From contig NZ_JAYKZY010000002.1 in NCBI RefSeq assembly GCF_035818615.1, positions 932,501 to 996,500 of the forward strand: a DNA stretch of 64,000 bases, in the 5' to 3' direction. The DNA comes from Sphingobium sp. CR2-8 (GTDB lineage: Bacteria; Pseudomonadota; Alphaproteobacteria; Sphingomonadales; Sphingomonadaceae). Shown piece after piece: positions 26,101 to 35,007 of this stretch. Both the position numbers and the translations under genes were made by a program. The notes beneath the pieces are model-generated. The model worked only from the letters and a program-made list of their open reading frames with translations, did no database searches and was not told where the DNA came from. Numbering within the stretch: position 1 is the first letter of the stretch; the number at the start of each line of letters is the position of its first letter.

Positions 26101-28430
26101 CCGATCTCCTCCCGCAAGCTGGCGATCAAATCGGCTACATGGGGCAGCCGCAACTCTTCTTCGTCCAGGATCGCCAGAAACGCGGCCCGCCTATAGTCGG
26201 CCAGCGCCTCGGGCGAAAGGCGGCTTGCCATGGGCATTGCCGAAATCACGATGTCCAGAAGGCGTTCGACGCCATGCAGGCGGCCCCATAGATAGTCGTT
26301 TTCGCGATAGACCCTGCTGAAGAACGCGCCGAAGTTGTTGAATTCAATCCCTTTGAGCGTGGCGGCCGCGCCGCCGCTACGGATCGCTGAACAATCTTCG
26401 GGCGAAATCCGGTCGACCTTCACCGGATCATATTCATCCAGAGTGTCACCCTGGAGCAACGGTAATGTGGCGATATCGGTGAAGGGAAAGCCCAGATAGG
26501 CCAGCAGCATCGTTCGCCGCCCCGCCTTGGGCAGCGCGGCGAAGGCGTCGGCCAGCAACAGGTCGGCCGCCTGATCCCGCTTTTGCAGGTCGCGCCCCTG
26601 CGCCACTGCGGCCAGCGCGGCGGCAGCGTCGGTCGGCACGTTCTTCGCCGCGGCGACGACTTCCGCCCCATGAAAATCGCTATCCTCGCATTCGGCATAG
26701 AGCGCCAGCGCGCCATAGATGGCGTCGTGCATCGCCTGCACCGCCGGGTCATCGGCCTCTGCTTCCAGTTCCAGCGTGTCGGCCAGCCGCCGCGCCAGAT
26801 AGCGCAGGCGGCGAATGCGGAACGCCAGATCGTGGGCGCGAAAGAACGCCACCGGGGCGGAGGCCGACCCGTTCGCCTCGCTCAACTGGTCCGCCCCCTC
26901 GGCGCGGATGACGGCCCAGATCGCTTGGCGATAGCTTTCGCGCATCATTGCGCTGTCCTCGCCGCTCAGTCGGAACAGCAGCGCGCCAAGCAATTCGACG
27001 ATGCCCGATAATTTCAGATGCCCATAGGCCGGATAGGCGAAGCCCGCCGCGCTCGCCGCCCGCTGCTGCGCCTTGGCGCGCCAGGCGGACAGGCGCGCAG
27101 GCGTCGGCCGGTCCAGGAACAGCATCTTGCCGATCGCGCTTTCGACCTCCGCTTCGATCCCGGGGCGCAGCGCGTCCAATATGCGCCTGATCCGCCGGAT
27201 GCCGGTCGAATGGCGATCGATCGCATCCAGATTGTCGCGGATCGGCTGTTCGCGCGGAATGTCGGACAGCGCGCCGAATATGGTGCGGAAAAATCCCGGC
27301 AGCGGCGGATGCTCGCCCGCCTGGATGTCCTGCTGTTCGCCTTCCTTGTTCAGGCGGATCGATCGGTGCCCCGGCTTGGGGTCGATATAGACGAACCGCC
27401 GGTCGACCTCGCGCCGCGACGGGCGGTTGCGCAGCGCGCCGATCGCCTGGGCGAAGGGGGCGTTGGCCAGCACCGATCCGTCGATCAGGACGGCGTCCTC
27501 CACCGTCCCGCGCGCGGCATGGCGGGGCAGGGCGCGCGCCAGGAAAGCGTCGCGCGTCGGCCAGCCGCGATGCCGACGGTGCAATACCCGGTCCAGTTCG
27601 CGCACGGTGAAGGGCGGGAACGCCCCCGGAAAACTCGCCGTCGCCCGCGCCGCAAACACCAGTTCCGCCGGATCGGCAAAGGCGCGTTCACCTCGCCCGC
27701 GCGCCTTGAAGCCGATCGACAGACGATGCTCCGTCTCGATCACCTGCGCTGGACTGTTGAGGTTCAGGCTCTGCGGATGGCCTTCGAAATCGGTGACGGT
27801 CACGAACAGGTCGAGCGGATGCCCGTCGGGCAGCAAGGGCGCGCCCCGCTCCGACGCGGCCATCGCGTCGAAGGCGTCGATCAGCATGTTGGAGAATATG
27901 TCCCCGCCAAAGGGTGGCTCGAACCAGCGGGATCGGATGAAGCGGGACAGCTTCATCCGCACTTCCTCGCGCGTGTCGGGCGCGACGGTCCGCTCCACCG
28001 CATCGCCCGGCCGCCGCGCCGCCATCCATACCAGCGGCGTCGCCCAGAATTTGGTCAACGCGCGGGCGGGGCGGGCGTCGGGGTCCAGCAGTTGGTCGAC
28101 ATCGGCATTGTCCAGCCACAGGGTGGTCAGCGGCTCCAGCGACTGGCCCGTCTCGATCGCCTGCGCCAGGAATATGCCGTTGATGCCGCCTGCGCTCGCC
28201 CCCGCGATGATGTCGGGCATGACGCGCAACCGCACCCCGCTCGCTGTTTCCATATCCGCCAGCAGGCGGCGATAGACCGCCTCGCTCCCCGTGCCGGGCG
28301 GCCCGCCTTCATGGAAAGCCCGGCTGGCGCGCGCCAGGTGCCACACCTCCTTGGTGATGCCATGCATGTAGATCGCCAGGCTGATGCCGCCATAGCAGAC
28401 CAGCGCCAGGCGCAATTCCCGCTCCTTCAT
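26097..28430 (-). CDS. Patatin-like protein with DUF3376-type C-terminus
   Basis: 777 residues. Starts LRLALVCYGGISLAIYMHG (oxyanion-type glycine region). The nucleophile elbow is IIAGASAGGINGIFLA (GxSxG) near residue 85, and the dyad Asp is in VLIDGSVLANAPFAQAI near ~305. These are the catalytic Ser/Asp of patatin phospholipases. The long C-terminal half (~400-777) matches the DUF3376-containing bacterial proteins. Predicted lipid acyl hydrolase; substrate and location are uncertain because no clear signal peptide is seen. Coupled to a downstream lipoprotein. Confidence 0.87.
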   Translation of the reverse strand: MKERELRLALVCYGGISLAIYMHGITKEVWHLARASRAFHEGGPPGTGSEAVYRRLLADMETASGVRLRVMPDIIAGASAGGINGIFLAQAIETGQSLEPLTTLWLDNADVDQLLDPDARPARALTKFWATPLVWMAARRPGDAVERTVAPDTREEVRMKLSRFIRSRWFEPPFGGDIFSNMLIDAFDAMAASERGAPLLPDGHPLDLFVTVTDFEGHPQSLNLNSPAQVIETEHRLSIGFKARGRGERAFADPAELVFAARATASFPGAFPPFTVRELDRVLHRRHRGWPTRDAFLARALPRHAARGTVEDAVLIDGSVLANAPFAQAIGALRNRPSRREVDRRFVYIDPKPGHRSIRLNKEGEQQDIQAGEHPPLPGFFRTIFGALSDIPREQPIRDNLDAIDRHSTGIRRIRRILDALRPGIEAEVESAIGKMLFLDRPTPARLSAWRAKAQQRAASAAGFAYPAYGHLKLSGIVELLGALLFRLSGEDSAMMRESYRQAIWAVIRAEGADQLSEANGSASAPVAFFRAHDLAFRIRRLRYLARRLADTLELEAEADDPAVQAMHDAIYGALALYAECEDSDFHGAEVVAAAKNVPTDAAAALAAVAQGRDLQKRDQAADLLLADAFAALPKAGRRTMLLAYLGFPFTDIATLPLLQGDTLDEYDPVKVDRISPEDCSAIRSGGAAATLKGIEFNNFGAFFSRVYRENDYLWGRLHGVERLLDIVISAMPMASRLSPEALADYRRAAFLAILDEEELRLPHVADLIASLREEIG

Positions 28431-28497
28431 GCCGCGAACGTCGCAGAGGGCAGGGGACTTGTCGAGGGTTTAGCCATAGCCTTGTGCCGACCTCTCA

Positions 28498-28560
28498 ATC
28501 CGTTCGCCCTGAGCCCGTCGAAGCCTGTCCTGAGCGACTGCTGCAGGCAGGCAGTCGAAG
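28498..28560. repeat. Palindromic repeat, family B copy 5
   Basis: CCGTTCGCCCTGAGCCCGTC then CTGTCCTGAGCGACTGCTGC and the inner GACTGC...GCAGTC hairpin shared with the copy at 20448-20567. In the gap between the patatin and exonuclease/phosphatase-fold genes. Confidence 0.75.
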
Positions 28561-28602
28561 GGGGGCCTTTCTTCTTTCTTGGAGAAAGTGGGAAAGGAGC
28601 CT

Positions 28603-29301
28603 CTACCCAACCGCAAACTCCGCCCAGATCGGCAGATGGTCCGACGCCTTCCGCGCCGCCGCGCTGGCATGCACGCCGCAATCTTGCAGCGTCAGTTTCC
28701 CGCAATGCATGATCCGGTCGAGGCAGGCCACCGGCCGCCGCGCATGGAAACTCCGCCCGCACGGGGCAAAGCTATAGTGCCGCCCAAAATCGGCCAGGCA
28801 GCCGCGTCCGGCGCTCCATTCGTTGAGGTCGCCCATCAGTACGGTCGGCATGTCCTGGCCCTGACCCGCAGCATGGATCACCGCCGCTGCCTGCCGACGA
28901 CGCCACAGGCCCGACAGGTCCAGATGCATGCCGAACACCCGCACGGCGGCGCCCTTCACCGTCACCTCCGCCATGGTCGCCCCGCGCGGCTCCAGATAGG
29001 GCAGGTGCAGCACGTCATGCGCGCCCAGTTCGGCGTCCTTGCGCACCAGCAGCGCATTGCCGTGCCAGCCCATCGAATCGGCCTGCACGTTCAACGGCAC
29101 GGATTTGTAGCCGCTCTGGCTGTCCAGCAGCAGCGGCGGGATCGCCGCAGACCGCACACCGAACCGCCGATCCGCCTCCTGCAGGGCGATGATATCCGCA
29201 TCCACTTCCGCCAGCACCTCCAGCACCCGTTCCGGCATCCGCCGTCGATCGGTGCCTATGGCCTTGCGGATATTGTAGCTCGCGACGCGGATTGTCTTCA
29301 T
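28603..29301 (-). CDS. Endonuclease/exonuclease/phosphatase family protein
   Basis: 232 residues from ATG 29301, with GGAGGGG just upstream. EEP-fold motifs: IRVASYNIRKAIG, DIIALQEADRR (metal-binding Glu), GDLNEW and the terminal SDHLPIWAEF (catalytic Asp-His). The family includes nucleases, phosphodiesterases and sphingomyelinase-like enzymes; the substrate is not predictable. A longer frame to 29409 overlaps the divergent radA start region and is rejected. Confidence 0.88.
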   Translation of the reverse strand: MKTIRVASYNIRKAIGTDRRRMPERVLEVLAEVDADIIALQEADRRFGVRSAAIPPLLLDSQSGYKSVPLNVQADSMGWHGNALLVRKDAELGAHDVLHLPYLEPRGATMAEVTVKGAAVRVFGMHLDLSGLWRRRQAAAVIHAAGQGQDMPTVLMGDLNEWSAGRGCLADFGRHYSFAPCGRSFHARRPVACLDRIMHCGKLTLQDCGVHASAAARKASDHLPIWAEFAVG

Positions 29302-29389
29302 GCCCCTCCAATGCGCCAGCGCGTGGGATGTTTCCAGCCAGGGGTTCGATGTTCTTGCAATGTTCGCGCACGCGCTGCATATCGCGATC

Positions 29390-30757
29390 ATGGCCAAGGC
29401 AAAACGCAAATTCGTCTGTCAGCAATGCGGCACGGTCGCCAGCCGGTGGCAGGGCCAGTGCGAGGATTGCGGCGAATGGAACAGCATCGTGGAGGAAGCG
29501 GCTGAAACCGTCTTCTCCGCCCGCCACGATCTGCAAAATGGCGGACGCGCCATCACGCTGGTCGGCCTCGACAGCAGGATCGAACTGCCCCCGCGCACCA
29601 GCACCGGCATCGCCGAATTCGACCGGGCGCTGGGCGGCGGCATCGTCCATGGCTCCGCGACGCTCATCGGCGGCGATCCGGGCATCGGCAAATCGACCCT
29701 GCTGCTGCAGGCCGCCGCCCGCATCGCCGCGCGTGGGCTTTCCGTGGCCTATATCAGCGGGGAAGAAGCCGCCGATCAGGTCCGCCTGCGCGCCCAGCGC
29801 CTCGGCCTGGGCAACGCCCCGGTCATGCTCGCCAGTGCCACCTCGGTCCGCGATATCCTGACGACGCTGTCGGAGGGGCCGCCGCCCGCCCTGCTCGTGA
29901 TCGATTCGATCCAGACCATGCACAGTGACTTGATCGAAGGCGCACCCGGCACCGTCAGCCAGGTCCGCGCCTCGTCCCAGGAACTCATCAAATTCGCCAA
30001 GCAGCGCGGCACCGCGCTGATCCTGGTCGGCCATGTGACCAAGGATGGCAGCATCGCCGGGCCCCGCGTGCTGGAACATATGGTCGACACGGTGCTGGCG
30101 TTCGAGGGCGAACGCAGCCACCAATATCGCATCCTGCGCGCGGTCAAGAACCGCTTCGGCGGCACGGACGAGATCGGCGTCTTCGCCATGGTGGCGGAGG
30201 GGCTGGAGGAAGTCGCCAACCCGTCCGCCCTGTTCCTCACCAACCGGGACGAGACGGTGACGGGCGCCACCGTCTTCCCCGCGCTGGAGGGCACCCGCCC
30301 GGTGCTGGTCGAAATCCAGGCGCTGGTCGTGCGCCTGTCCAGCGGCGCGACGCCCCGGCGCGCGGTGGTCGGCTGGGACAGCGGCCGACTCGCGATGATC
30401 CTGGCGGTGCTGGAGGCGCGCTGCGGCCTCAGCTTCTCCACCTGCGAAGTCTATCTGAACGTCGCGGGCGGCTATCGCCTGTCGGACCCGGCCGCCGACC
30501 TGGCCGTCGCGGCGGCGCTCATCTCCGCCATGTCGGAACGGCCGGTCCCCGTCGACATCGTCCTGTTCGGCGAAGTCGCCCTGTCGAGCGAGATCCGCCC
30601 CGTCGCCCATAGCCCGCTGCGCCTGCGCGAAGCCGCGAAGCTCGGTTTCAACCGCGCCTATATCCCCGCGTCTGCCGTCGATGGGGTGAAGGGAATCACG
30701 GTCAGCGGTTTCCGCACCCTCGCACAGCTTGTTGACCAGATGCTGGGACGCGGATAG
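29390..30757 (+). CDS. radA: DNA repair protein RadA
   Basis: 455 residues from ATG 29390. The N-terminal zinc finger is VCQQCG ... CEDCGEWN (residues ~9-30). The RecA-like core has Walker A IGGDPGIGKSTLL (~90-102), the RadA-specific KNRFGGTDEIGVF motif (~253), and a C-terminal Lon-protease-like domain (VYLNVAGGYRLSDPAADLAV). RadA promotes branch migration of recombination intermediates. The upstream in-frame GTG/ATG extension is not conserved-looking. cvpA follows. Confidence 0.96.
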   Translation: MAKAKRKFVCQQCGTVASRWQGQCEDCGEWNSIVEEAAETVFSARHDLQNGGRAITLVGLDSRIELPPRTSTGIAEFDRALGGGIVHGSATLIGGDPGIGKSTLLLQAAARIAARGLSVAYISGEEAADQVRLRAQRLGLGNAPVMLASATSVRDILTTLSEGPPPALLVIDSIQTMHSDLIEGAPGTVSQVRASSQELIKFAKQRGTALILVGHVTKDGSIAGPRVLEHMVDTVLAFEGERSHQYRILRAVKNRFGGTDEIGVFAMVAEGLEEVANPSALFLTNRDETVTGATVFPALEGTRPVLVEIQALVVRLSSGATPRRAVVGWDSGRLAMILAVLEARCGLSFSTCEVYLNVAGGYRLSDPAADLAVAAALISAMSERPVPVDIVLFGEVALSSEIRPVAHSPLRLREAAKLGFNRAYIPASAVDGVKGITVSGFRTLAQLVDQMLGRG

Positions 30758-30779
30758 CGACAACGGGAAATCTCCAGCT

Positions 30780-30830
30780 TGTTCCCCGGCGCAGGCCGGG
30801 GTCCAGTTGAGAGCGTGGAACTGGAACCCG
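30780..30830. repeat. Family C repeat between radA and cvpA
   Basis: GTTCCCCGGCGCAGGCCGGG then GTCCAGTTGAGAGCGTGGAA: the left half of family C (compare 46207-46273), with a weak right half. It separates radA from cvpA. Confidence 0.7.
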
Positions 30831-30871
30831 GCATTCGCCTGGGAACAGCGTCAGGACATACAGGCTCGCCC

Positions 30872-31390
30872 ATGAACGCCATCGACATCCTCGTCCTGCT
30901 CGCCATCGGCGGTTGCGCCGTGCTGGGCCTCCTGCGCGGGTTCGTGCTGGAAACCCTCTCGCTCATCGCCTGGGTGCTGGCGATCTTCGCGATCCGCCTG
31001 TTCCATGCGTCGGCCACCGAATTGCTCAGCGCCTTCGTCGGCAACAGCAGCGGCGCGGCGATGCTGGCGCTGGTCCTCGTGTTCGGGGTGACCTTCGGCG
31101 CCGGAAAGCTCATCGCCCACGCCATCGGCCGCCGCACGCGCCAGTCGATCCTCGGCCCCGTCGACCGCGTGCTGGGCGCAGGCTTCGGCGCGGTGAAGGG
31201 CCTCATCGGCGCGACCCTCCTCTTCCTGACCTTCAGCCTCGTCTACGACACCTTCTACGGCAGCGGCGCACGCCGCCCCGACTGGCTATCCGACGCGCGC
31301 ACCTACCCGCTGCTCAACGCCAGCGGCCAGGCGATCAGCGAATTTCTGGCCGAACAGCGGGCGAGCAAGCCAGCGGTAGAGGATCGGTGA
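30872..31390 (+). CDS. cvpA: CvpA family membrane protein
   Basis: 172 residues from ATG 30872. Four hydrophobic segments in the first ~125 residues. Family motifs are MNAIDILVLLAIGGCAVLGL, LRGFVLETLSLIAWVLAI and LGPVDRVLGAGFGAVKGLI. CvpA is an inner-membrane protein first linked to colicin V production and required for envelope stress tolerance. It often lies upstream of purF; here a family A repeat follows instead. Confidence 0.9.
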   Translation: MNAIDILVLLAIGGCAVLGLLRGFVLETLSLIAWVLAIFAIRLFHASATELLSAFVGNSSGAAMLALVLVFGVTFGAGKLIAHAIGRRTRQSILGPVDRVLGAGFGAVKGLIGATLLFLTFSLVYDTFYGSGARRPDWLSDARTYPLLNASGQAISEFLAEQRASKPAVEDR

Positions 31391-31434
31391 ATTGGGCGGG
31401 CGTGTCAGGTGGCGGTCAGAAGGCGCTCATTCTG

Positions 31435-31558
31435 CTCCCCTCCCTTTTAGGGAGGGGCCGGGGGTGGGTGCGCCGCGTTAGCGGCGCTCTACCGTCGCTG
31501 GAGCCGGTGTTCGCTGCGCTCACTACCCACCCCAACCCCTCCCTAAAAGGGAGGGGCT
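31435..31558. repeat. Palindromic repeat, family A copy 5 (full form)
   Basis: CTCCCCTCCCTTTTAGGGAG plus GGGCCGGGGGTGGGTG on the left, CACCCCAACCCCTCCC plus TAAAAGGGAGGGG on the right, with an inner CGCCGCGTTAGCGGCG hairpin. A complete inverted element, lying in the convergent gap between cvpA and the NDUFA9-like gene. Confidence 0.9.
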
Positions 31559-31620
31559 ATATGTCGGCAATCCACCCAAACCATCCCCCTATCGACGCCG
31601 AATTCTGCGAAACTCCACGC

Positions 31621-32529
31621 CTAAAGCCACCCCTTCTCCCGATAGGCCGCAACCGTCGCGCGCAGGCCGTCCTCGGTCCGCACCTGCGGCAGCCACAGCC
31701 TTTTGGGCGGCTGCCTGCGCTTCCCAACGACCCAGTCGGGATGGCAGAAATAATCGACCCTGTCGGGCGTCAGCTTCGCATGGCGGCCGCGCAGCATCCG
31801 GTCGGTCCGCGCGGCGACGTTCAGCAGCCATTGCGGCGTTGCGAATGTCCTGACCGATTTGCCGACCGCGCGACCGATCGCCTGGCCGAAATCCTGGTGA
31901 TCCCATCCACCCGGCGTACCGTCATCCACCTCATAGGTGCGCGTCAGGCTGTTCTCGCGCTCCTGCGTCAACGCCAGCAGCAACGCCGCCAGGTCGCCGA
32001 CATGGATCACCGACAGCCGCCCGCCCGGCGGCAGCATCATGATCCCGCGCTTGGCCATGCGGAACAGTTCCAGCATCTCCCGGTCGCCCGGCCCGTAAAT
32101 GGCGGGCGGCCGCACGATCGTCCAATCCAGCCCGCTCGCCTTCACATGTTTCTCGGCCAGCTCCTTGGACCAGCCATAGTCGGACAGGTCCGGCTCGCGC
32201 GCGGCCAGCGACGACACATGGACCAGCCGCCTGATCCCGCGTTTCCGCATCGCATCGACCACCGCCATGGTGCCGCGTGCATTGCCCGCTTCGAAGCCGT
32301 CGCGATCGGGCGCATTGACCACCCCGGCGATATGGATCACCGCATCGGCATCCCGCACCAGCGTATCCAGCGCGGCTGCATCCTCCAGCGACCCATGCAC
32401 CCATTTCAGCTTCGCGCGCGGCGGCTGTGCCCGGCGAGTCAGCGCATTGATCCGCAGCCCGTCGCTCAGCGCCTGTTCCAGCGTTTCGGCGCCGACGAAG
32501 CCCGTCGCGCCGGTTATGGCAATCCGCAT
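31621..32529 (-). CDS. NDUFA9-like NAD(P)-binding oxidoreductase
   Basis: 302 residues. Atypical short-chain dehydrogenase with N-terminal Rossmann motif MRIAITGATGFVGAETLEQA, VIHIAGVVNAPDRDGF, VHVSSLAAREPDLSDYGWSK (YxxxK-type) and VRPPAIYGPGDREMLEL. This fits the Complex I NDUFA9-like group common in alphaproteobacteria, although UDP-sugar epimerases and hopanoid HpnA-type proteins share the fold. A GTG nine bases upstream is the alternative start. It follows proB by 14 bases, probably in one transcript. Confidence 0.82.
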   Translation of the reverse strand: MRIAITGATGFVGAETLEQALSDGLRINALTRRAQPPRAKLKWVHGSLEDAAALDTLVRDADAVIHIAGVVNAPDRDGFEAGNARGTMAVVDAMRKRGIRRLVHVSSLAAREPDLSDYGWSKELAEKHVKASGLDWTIVRPPAIYGPGDREMLELFRMAKRGIMMLPPGGRLSVIHVGDLAALLLALTQERENSLTRTYEVDDGTPGGWDHQDFGQAIGRAVGKSVRTFATPQWLLNVAARTDRMLRGRHAKLTPDRVDYFCHPDWVVGKRRQPPKRLWLPQVRTEDGLRATVAAYREKGWL

Positions 32530-32543
32530 CTGCTGCACCGGCC

Positions 32544-33677
32544 TCAGACCATCGCCATATGGTCGCGATGGACCAGCACCGATCGGGGCATTTCACCCAG
32601 CAGCGCGGCGATATCTTCGCTGCGCCTGCCCGCGATCTTCACCGCCGCCTCGCTATCATATTCGATCAGCCCGCGCGCGATCACCCGGCCGTCCTGCGCC
32701 ACGATATCCACCACGTCGCCGCGATCGAACACGCCCTCGACGCTGGCGACGCCTGCGGGCAGCAGGCTGTTACCCTTGCCCAGCGCCCGTTCTGCGCCTG
32801 TATCCACGATGATCCGCCCACGCGTGGTCAATCGCCCGGCCAGCCAGCCCTTGCGCGCCCCTTTTCCTTGCGCCGCGAGGAAGATCGACCCCTTGCCGCC
32901 ATCCGCCCAGTGCGACAGCGGCGCATCGACCTTGCCCGAAATAATCGCCAGATGCGCGCCCGCGCCGGTCGCGATCCGCGCCGCCTGGATTTTCGACACC
33001 ATGCCGCCCGATCCCATGCCGGACGCGGAGCCGCCGTCCGCCATCGCCGCGATCCGCGCGTCGATCGTCTCTATCGTTTCAATCAGCATGGCGCTGGCAT
33101 CGGCGTGTGGGTTCGCGGTGTAAAGCCCGTCGACATCGGAAAGCAGCACAACCGCGTCAGCCCGTGCCGCCTGTCCGATGCGCGCCGCCAGCCGATCATT
33201 GTCGCCAAAGCGGATTTCGGCTGTCGCCACGCTGTCATTTTCATTGACCACCGGCACCACGCCCAGCGCCATCAGCCGCTCCAGCGTCGCCGACGCATTC
33301 AGGTAGCGGCGGCGATTTTCCAGGTCGTCCAGCGTCACCAGCATCTGGGCTGCGGTAATGGCCTGTTCGTCCAGCAGGCTGGCCCAGCATTGCGACAGCG
33401 CGATCTGCCCGGTCGCCGCCGCCGCCTGCGCGTCTTCCAAACTGCCGCGCCCGCCTTTGGGCAGCTTCAACCGCCGCGCACCCAGCGCGATCGCGCCCGA
33501 CGACACGATGATGACCTGCTGCCCCGCGCTTTTGCGCGCCGCGACGTCGGCGACCAGCGTGCGCAACCAGTCCACCCGCACCGCGCCCGCCGGATCGACC
33601 AGCAAAGCCGACCCGATCTTGACGACCAGGCGGCGGACCAGGGCAGGAGGGAAGCCGGAGAGGGGGTTAGAAGGCAC
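32544..33677 (-). CDS. proB: Glutamate 5-kinase
   Basis: About 377 residues. The kinase domain begins RRLVVKIGSALLV, with VIIVSSGAIALGARR, VVPVVNENDSVATAEI and FGDNDRLAARIGQAARAD; a PUA domain occupies the last ~80 residues (GVFDRGDVVDIVAQDG). It phosphorylates glutamate for proline synthesis. No ATG is available: the start is either GTG 33677 or TTG 33686, which abuts repeat B copy 6. proA is not adjacent. It sits downstream of obgE in the conserved rplU-rpmA-obgE-proB arrangement. Confidence 0.93.
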   Translation of the reverse strand: MPSNPLSGFPPALVRRLVVKIGSALLVDPAGAVRVDWLRTLVADVAARKSAGQQVIIVSSGAIALGARRLKLPKGGRGSLEDAQAAAATGQIALSQCWASLLDEQAITAAQMLVTLDDLENRRRYLNASATLERLMALGVVPVVNENDSVATAEIRFGDNDRLAARIGQAARADAVVLLSDVDGLYTANPHADASAMLIETIETIDARIAAMADGGSASGMGSGGMVSKIQAARIATGAGAHLAIISGKVDAPLSHWADGGKGSIFLAAQGKGARKGWLAGRLTTRGRIIVDTGAERALGKGNSLLPAGVASVEGVFDRGDVVDIVAQDGRVIARGLIEYDSEAAVKIAGRRSEDIAALLGEMPRSVLVHRDHMAMV

Positions 33678-33686
33678 AGCTATCAA

Positions 33687-33765
33687 TCCGTTCGCCCTGA
33701 GCCTGTCGAAGGGCCATTCTTCTTTGAAGGATAGTAAAGGGCTTCGACAAGCTCAGCCCGAACGG
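33687..33765. repeat. Palindromic repeat, family B copy 6
   Basis: CCGTTCGCCCTGAGCCTGTC on the left, GACAAGCTCAGCCCGAACGG on the right. It fills the whole obgE-proB gap and touches the proB start. Confidence 0.85.
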
Positions 33766-33785
33766 CGCGAGGGTCTGACCGATGG

Positions 33786-34883
33786 TCAGATCGGCGACCA
33801 GGCCTCGCCGCCGCCGCCCGCATCGCCGCCTTCCGCGTCCCGCGCATCCTCGTCCATCATCAGCAGCACCGCGTCCAGCAGTGCGCCCACGCCCTCGCCG
33901 GTCGCGCCCGAAATGATGAACACGTCCTCCACGCCCGCTTCCTCGCGCAACTGGTCGGCAATATCTTCCATCAGTTCCTGCCCCAGCAGGTCGCCCTTGT
34001 TCAGCACCACCAACTGCGGCTTTTCGTCCAGCCCCTCGCCATAGGCGGCCAGTTCCTCGGTCACGATATGGAACGCCTCGACCGGATCGTCGGTCGTCGC
34101 GTCGATCATGTGCAGCAGCACGCGGCAGCGCTCGATATGCCCCAGGAAGCGATCGCCGATGCCCACGCCTTCCGCCGCACCCGCGATCAGGCCGGGAATA
34201 TCCGCCAGCACGAACTCGCGGTCGCGATGCAGCACCACGCCCAGTTGCGGCTTGGTGGTGGTGAAGGCATAGGCCCCGACCTTCGCCTTGGTGTTCGTCA
34301 CCTGGTTGATCAGGGTCGATTTGCCCGCATTGGGCATGCCCACCAGGCCCACGTCGGCCAGCAGCTTCAGCCGCAGCCACACCCACATTTCCTGGCCCGG
34401 CCAGCCCGTCCCATGCTGGCGCGGCGCACGGTTGGTGCTGGTCTTGTAGGACATGTTGCCCCGGCCGCCATCGCCTCCGCGCAGGAAGGTGACGCGCTGC
34501 CCCACTTCGGTGAAGTCGGCCAGAACGTCCTGATCCTCGTAATCAGGATAGCCGTCCTCGTCCTCGCTACCCTCGATCGGCTTGGGGTCGGACAGGATCT
34601 GGGTGCCGACCGGCACCTTGATGATCAGGTCCTTGCCGCCCGCGCCATAGCGGTTCTTGCCCATGCCGGGCGTGCCGCGCTGCGCCTTGAAATGCTGGGT
34701 GTAGCGGAAATCGATCAGGGTATTGAGGCCCTGCACCGCTTCGAAGATGATGTCGCCGCCCTTGCCGCCGTTGCCGCCGTCCGGGCCGCCATATTCCTCA
34801 TATTTTTCGCGGCGAAAACTGACCGCGCCGGGGCCGCCCCAGCCGGATTTGATATAGATTTTGGCTTGATCGAGAAAATGCAT
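33786..34883 (-). CDS. obgE: Obg family GTPase
   Basis: 365 residues. The glycine-rich Obg fold at the N-terminus (SGWGGPGAVSFRREKYEEYG, DGGNGGKGGDI) is followed by the G domain: G1 GMPNAGKST, G3 ADIPGLIAGAAEG, G4 LNKGDL and G5 ISGATGEG. The C-terminus is short and Gly/Asp-rich (DAEGGDAGGGGEAW). Obg is an essential GTPase linked to 50S assembly, stress response and cell-cycle control. It lies in the ribosomal-protein neighbourhood of rpmA and rplU, but here several genes separate them. Confidence 0.96.
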   Translation of the reverse strand: MHFLDQAKIYIKSGWGGPGAVSFRREKYEEYGGPDGGNGGKGGDIIFEAVQGLNTLIDFRYTQHFKAQRGTPGMGKNRYGAGGKDLIIKVPVGTQILSDPKPIEGSEDEDGYPDYEDQDVLADFTEVGQRVTFLRGGDGGRGNMSYKTSTNRAPRQHGTGWPGQEMWVWLRLKLLADVGLVGMPNAGKSTLINQVTNTKAKVGAYAFTTTKPQLGVVLHRDREFVLADIPGLIAGAAEGVGIGDRFLGHIERCRVLLHMIDATTDDPVEAFHIVTEELAAYGEGLDEKPQLVVLNKGDLLGQELMEDIADQLREEAGVEDVFIISGATGEGVGALLDAVLLMMDEDARDAEGGDAGGGGEAWSPI

Positions 34884-34922
34884 GGCGCGCCCATAACGCT
34901 TAATCGCGCAAAGTTAAACCTT

Positions 34923-35007
34923 AGAGCATTGTAGAACGCGGCCGGGACGGCCGACGGCGCGCGGAACGCGCAAACGAAAGTCATATGGATCGTCCTAATC
35001 GGATGAT
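34923..35007. repeat. Conserved hairpin element, family I copy 2
   Basis: AGAGCATTGTAGAACGCGGC, then GGCCGACGGCGCGCGGAACG, ending CTAATCGGATGATC. Same order of parts as 14775-14866. Its right end supplies the stop and last codons of the adjacent TetR gene. Confidence 0.5.
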
